This document shows positions 57,735-64,000 of a stretch of DNA of 64,000 nt, piece by piece. The translations under genes were made by a program, and so were the position numbers. The notes beneath the pieces were generated by a model, which made no database searches, was not told the origin of the DNA, and was given only the letters and a program-made list of their open reading frames with translations. Each line of letters starts with the position of its first letter. Position 1 is the first letter of the stretch. Where the stretch lies: NCBI RefSeq assembly GCF_007644105.1, contig NZ_VFAC01000016.1, positions 24,020 to 88,019 on the forward strand. The letters run 5' to 3'. The stretch comes from Elioraea rosea. GTDB taxonomy: Bacteria > Pseudomonadota > Alphaproteobacteria > Acetobacterales > Acetobacteraceae.

Positions 57735-60665
57735 ATGGGGGTGACGGTCAGGCCAGGTCTCGAGCGGCGGCTGAAGGGTGCCCTCCGCGGCGCCGTGCAT
57801 TTCGATGCCGCCACGCGAGGCCGCTACGCGACCGACGCCTCCGCCTACCAGGTGATCCCCCTCGGCGTGGTGTTGCCGACCGGGCCGGACGACGTGGCAG
57901 AGGCGCTGCGCATAGCCCGCGAGGAAGGCGTGCCCGTTCTGCCGCGCGGCGGCGGCACGTCCCAGTGCGGGCAGACGGTGAACGACGCGCTGGTGCTCGA
58001 CTGCTCGCGCCACATGAACCGCATCCTCGCGCTCGATGTCGCCGCACGCCGCGCCGTGGTCGAGCCGGGCCTCGTGCTGGACGAGCTGAACCGCGCGCTG
58101 AAGCCGCACGGGCTCTGGTACCCGGTGGATGTCTCGACGGCGAGCCGCGCGACGCTCGGCGGCATGGCGGGGAACAATTCCTGCGGAAGCCGCTCCTTGC
58201 GCTACGGCAACATGCGCGAGAACACGCTCTCGATCGACGCGATCCTACCGGACGGCACGGCAGCCCATTTCGGCCCGCTCGATGCGGAGACGGATCGTCC
58301 TGTTCCGGCCGATCTCGTGTCCGACCTCCTCGCGCTCGGCGCGCGCGAGGCTGACGAGATCCTCGCCCGCTTCCCCTCCGTGCAACGCCGCGTCGGCGGC
58401 TACAACCTCGATGCGCTGCTGCCGTCGAACCGGCCGCAGAACCTCGCGCATCTTCTCGTCGGATCGGAAGGGACGCTTGGTTTCTCCACGGCGATCGAGC
58501 TGATGCTTTCGCCCCTGCTTCCGGCGAAGAAGCGCCTCGGCGCCTGCCATTTCGGCAGCTTCCACGAGGCGATGGCGGCCGCGCAGCACATCGTGAAGCT
58601 CGGCCCCACGGCGGTCGAGCTCGTCGATGCGACGATGATCGGGCTCGCGTCCTCGATCGCGATGTTCCGCCCCACGCTCGAGGCCTTCGTGCGCGGCGAG
58701 CCCGAGGCGCTGCTGCTGATCGAGTTCGCGGAAGGTGACGACGCGGAGAATGCCCGACGCATCGCCGCGCTCGAGGACCTGATGCGCGACCTCGGCTTCT
58801 CCTGGGAGTGCACCGGCGCACGCTTCGGCGGCGTCGTCGCGGTGACCGACGCGCGGCTCCAGACAGCGATCACCGAGCTCCGCACGGCCGGCCTCAACAT
58901 CATGATGAGCATGAAGGACGAGCGGAAACCCGTCTCCTTCGTCGAGGACGCGGCCGTGCCGCTCGAGCACCTTGCCGACTATACGGCGCGGCTGACCGCC
59001 GTGTTCGAGAAGCACGGCACGAAGGGCACCTGGTACGCGCATGCCGGCTCCGGCTGCCTGCATGTGCGGCCGGTGCTGAACCTCAAGCTCGAGAAGGATC
59101 TCGCGGCGATGCGTGCGATCGCCGAGGAGGCCTTCGCGATGGTGCGGGAGTACAAGGGAAGCCACTCGGGCGAGCATGGCGACGGCATCGTGCGGTCGGA
59201 GTTCCACCGCCCGATGTTCGGCGACCGGATCGTTGCTGCATTCGAGTCGGTGAAGGACCGCATCGACCCGACGGGGTTGTACAATCCCGGCCGCATCGTC
59301 CGCCCGCCCCGGATGGATGACCGTACCCTGCTCCGCTACAACGGCGACTACGCCGCGAGCCGCGTCGCGCCGAGGCTCGACTGGTCGGAGTTCGCGTCTG
59401 GCGCGCGCGCCACACCGGCGCTTCAGTTCCAGGGCGCGGTGGAGATGTGCAACAACAACGGCGCCTGCCGTTCGCTCGCCGGCGGCGTGATGTGCCCCTC
59501 CTACCGTGCGACGCGCGAGGAGAAGGACGTCACCAGAGGGCGCGCCAACACGCTGCGCCTCGCACTCTCCGGCCAGCTCGGGCCGGATGCCTTCGCCTCC
59601 GACGCGATGGCGGAGACGATGGCGCTCTGCGTCGGCTGCAAGGGCTGCAAGCGCGAATGCCCGACCGGCGTGGACATGGCGCGGATGAAGACGGAGGTGC
59701 AGGCCGCCCGCGTCGCCGCGCGGGGGCTGACGCTGCGCGAGCGCCTGGTCGCGCATCTGCCTGCCTACGCGCCCCATGCCTATGGCGCGCGGGCGATGAC
59801 GGCACTGCGCAACCGCTCCCCGGCGTTGGCGCGGCTGATGGAGCGGGCCACCGGCTTCGCCGCCTCACGACCGTTGCCCGAGTGGAGTTCCGAGCCGTTC
59901 CGCGACGAGGAGGCGCGGGGCGGAGCGGGCGAGCCCGTGGTGCTGTTCGCGGACACGTTCAATCGCTGGTTCGAACCCGAGAACCTGCGCGATGCCGCGG
60001 CTGTGCTCCGCGCCGGAGGCTATGCGCCGGAAGCGGCCAAGGCCCCCGGCCGGCCGCTCTGCTGCGGGCGTACCTACCTGGCCGCCGGCCTCGTCGACCG
60101 TGCGCGCGAGGAGGCACGGCGCGCGCTTGCTGCCCTGCTGCCGCGGGTGCGCGCCGGTGCTCCGGTGGTCGGCCTCGAGCCCTCCTGCATCCTCACGCTG
60201 CGCGACGAGTGGCTGGCGCTCGGCCTGGGGGCGGACGCCAGGGAGGTGGCCGAGGCCGCGCTTCCCTTCGAGAGTTTCGTCGCGCGCAATGCCGAGCGGT
60301 TCCGCCCCGCCTTCCGCCCGCTTCCGGCCGAGGCGGTGTTGCACCAGCATTGCCACAGCAAGGCGCATGGCGTGGCGGGCGATGTCGCGGCCGCGCTCGC
60401 GTTGGTGCCGGAGCTGTTGGTGACGCCGATCGAGAGCTCCTGCTGCGGCATGGCCGGAAGCTTCGGCTACCAGGCCGAGACGGCGGACGTGTCGAAGGCG
60501 ATGGCGGAACTCTCCCTTCTTCCTGCCGTGCGCAAGGCGGGCGCCGACACGCTCGTGGTCGCGAACGGAACGTCCTGTCGCCACCAGATCGGCGAGCTCG
60601 CCGCACGGGCGGCCCTCAACCCTGCGCGTGTGCTGGCGAAGGCGCTTCATGCAAGCTCAGGTTGA
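57735..60665 (+). CDS. FAD- and Fe-S-containing 2-hydroxyacid dehydrogenase (D-lactate/glycolate type)
   Basis: A 976-residue fusion. The N-terminal vanillyl-alcohol-oxidase-type FAD domain (about 1-530) has RGGGTSQCGQTVN and AGNNSCGSRSLRYGN, with SGEHGDGIVRSEF at its end. A ferredoxin-like domain (about 570-650) has CNNNGACRS and CVGCKGCKRECPTGVD. Two CCG domains (about 740-970) have PLCCGRTYLAAG and SSCCGMAGSFGY. One polypeptide thus combines what GlcD and GlcF do in separate subunits. The donor is likely D-lactate or glycolate and the acceptor the quinone pool; pairing with a glyoxylate transaminase favours glycolate. GGGAGG precedes ATG. Confidence 0.9.
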   Translation: MGVTVRPGLERRLKGALRGAVHFDAATRGRYATDASAYQVIPLGVVLPTGPDDVAEALRIAREEGVPVLPRGGGTSQCGQTVNDALVLDCSRHMNRILALDVAARRAVVEPGLVLDELNRALKPHGLWYPVDVSTASRATLGGMAGNNSCGSRSLRYGNMRENTLSIDAILPDGTAAHFGPLDAETDRPVPADLVSDLLALGAREADEILARFPSVQRRVGGYNLDALLPSNRPQNLAHLLVGSEGTLGFSTAIELMLSPLLPAKKRLGACHFGSFHEAMAAAQHIVKLGPTAVELVDATMIGLASSIAMFRPTLEAFVRGEPEALLLIEFAEGDDAENARRIAALEDLMRDLGFSWECTGARFGGVVAVTDARLQTAITELRTAGLNIMMSMKDERKPVSFVEDAAVPLEHLADYTARLTAVFEKHGTKGTWYAHAGSGCLHVRPVLNLKLEKDLAAMRAIAEEAFAMVREYKGSHSGEHGDGIVRSEFHRPMFGDRIVAAFESVKDRIDPTGLYNPGRIVRPPRMDDRTLLRYNGDYAASRVAPRLDWSEFASGARATPALQFQGAVEMCNNNGACRSLAGGVMCPSYRATREEKDVTRGRANTLRLALSGQLGPDAFASDAMAETMALCVGCKGCKRECPTGVDMARMKTEVQAARVAARGLTLRERLVAHLPAYAPHAYGARAMTALRNRSPALARLMERATGFAASRPLPEWSSEPFRDEEARGGAGEPVVLFADTFNRWFEPENLRDAAAVLRAGGYAPEAAKAPGRPLCCGRTYLAAGLVDRAREEARRALAALLPRVRAGAPVVGLEPSCILTLRDEWLALGLGADAREVAEAALPFESFVARNAERFRPAFRPLPAEAVLHQHCHSKAHGVAGDVAAALALVPELLVTPIESSCCGMAGSFGYQAETADVSKAMAELSLLPAVRKAGADTLVVANGTSCRHQIGELAARAALNPARVLAKALHASSG

Positions 60666-60768
60666 ACGTTCTGGGCGCTGTGACGATTCCTGACGCACGC
60701 CAGTATGTCTCACGCCGATTCCGCTTGCGTTACGTCCCCGCTACTCTCATCAAGCGAAGATTAGGGGG

Positions 60769-60784
60769 GCGCGGCATGCCGCGC
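60769..60784. promoter_or_regulatory. 16-bp perfect palindrome upstream of glycosyltransferase
   Basis: GCGCGGCATGCCGCGC is a perfect palindrome, 17 bases before the glycosyltransferase ATG. It could be an operator or, in RNA, an 8-bp stem masking the ribosome site. In GC-rich DNA such palindromes are more likely by chance. Confidence 0.3.
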
Positions 60785-60801
60785 GGAAGTGTGGATCGCC
60801 G

Positions 60802-62169
60802 ATGTTTCTGGTCCGGCTGGACAGGGGAATTCGTCGGGTCGCCAAGGGGTTGCTTGCCTATCCGGGCCTCGGCGTCGTGGTGCGCTTGGGCTCGGATGCG
60901 CTTCGCCCGCTCCGGCGCCATGTGATTGGCCGCAGGATTGATGCGGAGGCCGAACAGTTTGTTGCGTCTCGCGCCCGGCCACGGCCCGCTGGCGGTTCCC
61001 GGCCGCTGAGAGCGGCATTCCTCTGCACCCTCTGGAACGATCGTTCGAGCGGCATCGCGGTGTGGACGCGCGTGCTCGCCGAGGCGCTTGCCCGCCAGGG
61101 ACACGACATCACCATCTTCGTCGTCGCGGAGGCGCCCGAGACGACGGAGCGGGTGAACGGCGTCACCGTGCGCACGGTGCCGCCCGCGCCGCTTCGCCGC
61201 TATCCTGCCCTGCCACCCTTGCCGTCCTACATCGCCGACATGCTGCGCGGCGGCTTCGCGGCCGTGCTCGCCGACCATGCGCGCGAGCCCTTCGACGTCG
61301 TGAGCGGGCCGATCTGGCAGATCGAGCCGCTTGCCGTGCTGGCTTCGGGGCTCGTGCCTGTCGCGGTCAGCCTGCACACGACGCAGGGGATGCTTTCGGC
61401 CATCGGCGTGCCGCCCGACGCCGCGGCGCGGCAGATGATCGCGGGCGAGGCGATGCTGCTCACCAAGGCGCCGATCGTCGTCTCGAATACCGTCGTCGCG
61501 GCGGCCGACATCGCCGCGACGGCGGGCGTCGCCATCCCGCCGGAGCGCCTCCATGTCGTGCCGCACGGGCTGCCAGACCTGCCGCAGTCCGGGCAGGATC
61601 GGGAGGAGACGGGCGCGCTGCGCGTCCTGTTCCTTGGCCGGCTCGATCACCGCAAGGGCATCGACACGCTGCTCGAGGCGGCGCCTGTGGTGCTTGCCCG
61701 GGGCGGCATCGTGCTCGACATCGCAGGCGCGCCGCATGGTGCATCGCCCGAGGCCGCGTTCCGCGCTCGCCACGCGGGCGCGACCTGGCTCGACGCCGTG
61801 CGCTTCCATGGCGGGGTCGACGAGGACCGGAAGCTCGCTCTGCTCGCCGCGTCCGACATCGTCGTTCTGCCGGCCCGCTACGAGAGCTTCGGGCTCGTCG
61901 CCGTCGAGGCCATGCGGTTCGGCAAGCCGGTGATCTCGACGCGCGCGGGCGGCATCCCGGAAGTGGTCGAGGACGGGCGGACGGGGCTGCTCGTGCCGCC
62001 TGGCGATCCTGCAGGGCTTGCGGATGCGCTTGGCCGTCTTGCAGGCGATGCCGGGCTGCGCGACGCCATGGGCAAGGCCGGCCGTGCCCGCTTCCTCGAG
62101 CGCTTCACCGACGAGGCGATGGCAACGGCCTGGGCCGCGGCGATCCGCACAGCGCTCGCGGCTCAGTAG
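60802..62169 (+). CDS. family 4 glycosyltransferase
   Basis: A 455-residue GT-B glycosyltransferase. After about 65 basic, nonhomologous residues the donor and acceptor domains show SSGIAVWTRVLAEALARQGH, then LRVLFLGRLDHRKGIDTL, and the nucleotide-sugar motif ESFGLVAVEAMRFGKPVIST with GGIPEVVEDG. It likely adds a sugar to an envelope polysaccharide or lipid from a nucleotide-sugar donor. The acceptor is unknown; no polysaccharide cluster flanks it. A weak ribosome site and the palindrome just upstream are the only control signals seen. Confidence 0.88.
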   Translation: MFLVRLDRGIRRVAKGLLAYPGLGVVVRLGSDALRPLRRHVIGRRIDAEAEQFVASRARPRPAGGSRPLRAAFLCTLWNDRSSGIAVWTRVLAEALARQGHDITIFVVAEAPETTERVNGVTVRTVPPAPLRRYPALPPLPSYIADMLRGGFAAVLADHAREPFDVVSGPIWQIEPLAVLASGLVPVAVSLHTTQGMLSAIGVPPDAAARQMIAGEAMLLTKAPIVVSNTVVAAADIAATAGVAIPPERLHVVPHGLPDLPQSGQDREETGALRVLFLGRLDHRKGIDTLLEAAPVVLARGGIVLDIAGAPHGASPEAAFRARHAGATWLDAVRFHGGVDEDRKLALLAASDIVVLPARYESFGLVAVEAMRFGKPVISTRAGGIPEVVEDGRTGLLVPPGDPAGLADALGRLAGDAGLRDAMGKAGRARFLERFTDEAMATAWAAAIRTALAAQ

Positions 62170-62177
62170 CCCCGCCT

Positions 62178-63170
62178 TCAATACCCCCGCGCGCGGTCCA
62201 CCTCGTTCGGCATCTGCTCGCCCGCCCGCCAGGCGGCGAGGTTGCGGAAGAAGATGTCGAGGGTGCGGGGGTTGTAGGTGTCGGGATCATCGCTCGAGAC
62301 ATGCGGGCTGATCACGAGGTTCGGTGTGCGCCACAGGCGGTGTCCGGGCGGTATCGGCTCGGGGTCGAACACGTCGAGCACGGCGCCGGAGATGCGGCCT
62401 GCCGAGAGCATGTCGCACAGCGCGTCCTGGTCGATCACCGAGCCGCGGGCGATGTTCACCACGCCCGCATGCATCGGCAGGAGAGAGAGAAGGCCGCGCG
62501 TGATCATGCCGCGCGTCTTCGGCGTCAGCGGCATGGCGAGCACCAGCACATCGGCGCCAGGCAGCACCGTGTCGAGATTCTCAGACGTGACGACGCGCAC
62601 GCAGGCAGGGTGCGTCCGCCCGCTTGCCGAGCAGCCGATCACCGTCATGCCGAGCTCGGCGCAGCGTGCGGCGATCGAGCCGCCGAGGTCGCCGAGCCCG
62701 ACGATCACGGCGGTGCGGCCGGCGACGGAGCGGGCGAAGATCGGCTGCCAGCGGCTTTCCCTCTGCGCGGTGACGAGCGTCGGGATTCGGTTGGCGATCA
62801 TCAGCACCGCCATCAGCCCCCACTCGCCGGCCTTCACCGCGTGTGCGCCGCTGTTGTTCAGGAGCTTCACATGCGCGGGCAGCATGTCGAACGGCGCAAG
62901 CCGGTCGAGCCCCGCGGAGGTGGCCATCACCCATTTCAGGGAGGGCGCCGGGTGCGGGAAGCGTGCCTTGATCTCCTTGGTCCAGGTGATCAGGACATCC
63001 GCTGTGCCCATGGCCGCGGCGAAGCCGGCATCGTCATCGGCGAAGGAGGCGCGCAGGTCGCGCGCAGCCTCGCCGGCACGGGCTTTCGCCTCGTCCCACA
63101 GCGCCGGTGTGATCGGGAACTGCGTCTCGCCGGAGGGGTTCTGGATGTGGACGTGCAGTGTCTGTGCCAT
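62178..63170 (-). CDS. D-isomer-specific 2-hydroxyacid dehydrogenase
   Basis: A 330-residue NAD(P)-dependent enzyme. The Rossmann motif is VGLGDLGGSIAARCAELGM; catalytic Arg is in NIARGSVIDQDAL, Glu in FDPEPIPPG and His in SPHVSSDD. It reduces a 2-oxo acid such as glyoxylate or hydroxypyruvate, or oxidises the hydroxy acid. With the serine-glyoxylate aminotransferase and the flavin dehydrogenase nearby, glyoxylate or hydroxypyruvate is a reasonable substrate, but the cluster is not an operon. It converges with the glycosyltransferase gene, 8 bases apart. Confidence 0.9.
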   Translation of the reverse strand: MAQTLHVHIQNPSGETQFPITPALWDEAKARAGEAARDLRASFADDDAGFAAAMGTADVLITWTKEIKARFPHPAPSLKWVMATSAGLDRLAPFDMLPAHVKLLNNSGAHAVKAGEWGLMAVLMIANRIPTLVTAQRESRWQPIFARSVAGRTAVIVGLGDLGGSIAARCAELGMTVIGCSASGRTHPACVRVVTSENLDTVLPGADVLVLAMPLTPKTRGMITRGLLSLLPMHAGVVNIARGSVIDQDALCDMLSAGRISGAVLDVFDPEPIPPGHRLWRTPNLVISPHVSSDDPDTYNPRTLDIFFRNLAAWRAGEQMPNEVDRARGY

Positions 63171-63315
63171 GCCCCAACCATCTCCCGCGCGCCACGATGC
63201 GGCAAGATGTGACGCGCGCGCCTGACGCGCTCCAGCCGACGGCGTGGCAGGCTGAGCGCTTGGTCCAAAGCCGCACGCGCGCGGCCGCGAGACGGTCGTT
63301 TCCTTGGCGTGCCGA

Positions 63316-63660
63316 TCAGCGGGAGAGGCGCGCGGGGGCCGGCTGGGCAGCGGGGATGAGGGGCAGCCGCGCGGGCGGCTTCGGTGGCGGTTTCGGTGCG
63401 GCGCCGAGGCCCATCACCGCCGCGCCCATCGCCGCGCTGCCGAAGGTGACGGAGGTGCCGAAAACCAGGAGCGCGAGCGCGAGGAGCCCGTCGCCTCCAC
63501 GCAGCATCAGCCCCCGCAGCCCGGCGATGTCGAGCGCGAGAAGGGCGGCAACGAACAGGAATGCGATGCAGATGCCGATGGCGGCGTGGCCGAGCAGGAA
63601 GCGCACATGGGCAGGCAGGCGTCGCCCCGCCCGCCGCAGCGCGGGGGCGGGGCGGATCAT
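63316..63660 (-). CDS. small membrane protein
   Basis: A 114-residue unrecognised protein with two hydrophobic helices, about 26-46 (HAAIGICIAFLFVAALLALD) and 57-85. The first part is basic (RRAGRRLP) and the C-terminus is Pro/Ala-rich (PPPKPPARLPLIPAAQ). The ATG is one base from the stop of the cold-shock gene upstream, so they are probably co-transcribed. No function can be assigned. Confidence 0.6.
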   Translation of the reverse strand: MIRPAPALRRAGRRLPAHVRFLLGHAAIGICIAFLFVAALLALDIAGLRGLMLRGGDGLLALALLVFGTSVTFGSAAMGAAVMGLGAAPKPPPKPPARLPLIPAAQPAPARLSR

Positions 63661-63661
63661 A

Positions 63662-64000
63662 TCAGAGAACCTCGACCGAAACGGCTTGGCGGCCCTTCGG
63701 TCCCGTCACCACCGTCGCCTTGACGCGGCGGCCTGGGGTGAGGCTCTCCGGCGTCAGCGGCCCGAGTGCACGAAGCGGGACGAACACGTCCGTGCCGTTC
63801 TCCGGCGTGATGAAGCCGAAGCCTTTGCGCACGTCGAAGAACTTCACCGTGCCGGCGACCAACTCGGTCGGGCCATCGGGGGCACGGGGGCCACCGAAGC
63901 CGCCGCCGCCGCCGCCGAAGTCCCGCCTGGGCGGGCGGTCGCCGAAGCCGCCGCCGCCTCCGCCGAAATCGCGCCGGGGCGGCCGGTCGCCGAAGCCGCC
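63662..64000 (-). CDS. cold-shock domain protein with Gly/Arg repeat extension, cut by window end
   Basis: The frame is open to the window end, so the N-terminus is missing. The cold-shock domain at the C-terminus (about 66 residues) has RNP1 as KGFGFITPE. RNP2 is DVFVPLRAL, where most have DVFVH, so one RNA-contact histidine is replaced by proline. Before it are two exact copies of a 16-residue unit, GGFGDRPPRRDFGGGG, and part of a third. Gly/Arg/Phe-rich extensions of this kind suggest RNA binding and weak multivalent contacts. The domain order (disordered repeats first, cold-shock domain last) is uncommon. It probably acts as an RNA chaperone. Confidence 0.85.
   Translation of the reverse strand, partial: GGFGDRPPRRDFGGGGGGFGDRPPRRDFGGGGGGFGGPRAPDGPTELVAGTVKFFDVRKGFGFITPENGTDVFVPLRALGPLTPESLTPGRRVKATVVTGPKGRQAVSVEVL

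Overview
This is a 64 kb chromosomal stretch from a very GC-rich alphaproteobacterium. GC is roughly 70% by eye and was not counted. The gene content fits Rhodospirillales/Acetobacteraceae (Elioraea- or Roseomonas-like): an atpHAGDC operon separate from the Fo genes, a DUF3035/BamF lipoprotein, a gpmI-ctpA-YibQ-rppH cluster and a ribF-ileS-lspA cluster. The taxonomic placement is inference. No rRNA, tRNA, prophage, insertion sequence or CRISPR array was seen, and no gene-free stretch exceeds 300 bases.

Layout. 1-9.6 kb: the 3' end of a dihydrolipoyl dehydrogenase gene, several small membrane proteins, an MFS transporter, xerC-DUF484-transaldolase, divergent priA, and an arginase-family protein with an altered metal-site motif. 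9.6-12.1 kb: two overlapping genes for exported proteins, one built of five cysteine-pair repeats and one with EF-hand-like loops. 12.1-18.8 kb: an amidase, then atpHAGDC. 19-27.7 kb: a ferritin-like protein, a 52-residue membrane microprotein, a cysteine-free carboxymuconolactone-decarboxylase-like protein, an MHYT-GGDEF-EAL protein, and rppH, a YibQ-type deacetylase, ctpA and gpmI.

27.7-38.8 kb is the most accessory-looking part. It holds a PIN toxin-antitoxin pair, a NaChBac-type voltage-gated sodium channel, two tandem paralogues of an unrecognised roughly 510-residue family, a protealysin-like M4 protease with an emfourin-type inhibitor and a lysine/proline tail, an ECF42-type sigma factor with its DGPF/YciI partner and a candidate cognate promoter, and a paired M16 peptidase. 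38.9-45 kb is a minus-strand run: bamF, lspA, ileS, a Gdx guanidinium exporter under a guanidine-II riboswitch, ribF, and a MaoC hydratase whose stop codon sits in a 27-bp tandem repeat.

45-64 kb: an M20 peptidase, a lower-GC orphan PEP-CTERM gene, a class IV aminotransferase, a complete dipeptide-type ABC operon ending in a DoeB-like deacylase, and a divergon of serine-glyoxylate aminotransferase/GntR against a large FAD/Fe-S 2-hydroxyacid dehydrogenase around a palindromic operator. A glycosyltransferase, a D-2-hydroxyacid dehydrogenase, a small membrane protein and a cold-shock protein with a Gly/Arg repeat extension, cut by the window edge, complete the window.

The best candidates for new biology are the tandem 510/519-residue paralogues beside the sodium channel, the five-repeat secreted protein with its EF-hand partner, and the tailed protealysin-emfourin pair. 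The best-supported regulatory element is the guanidine-II riboswitch.
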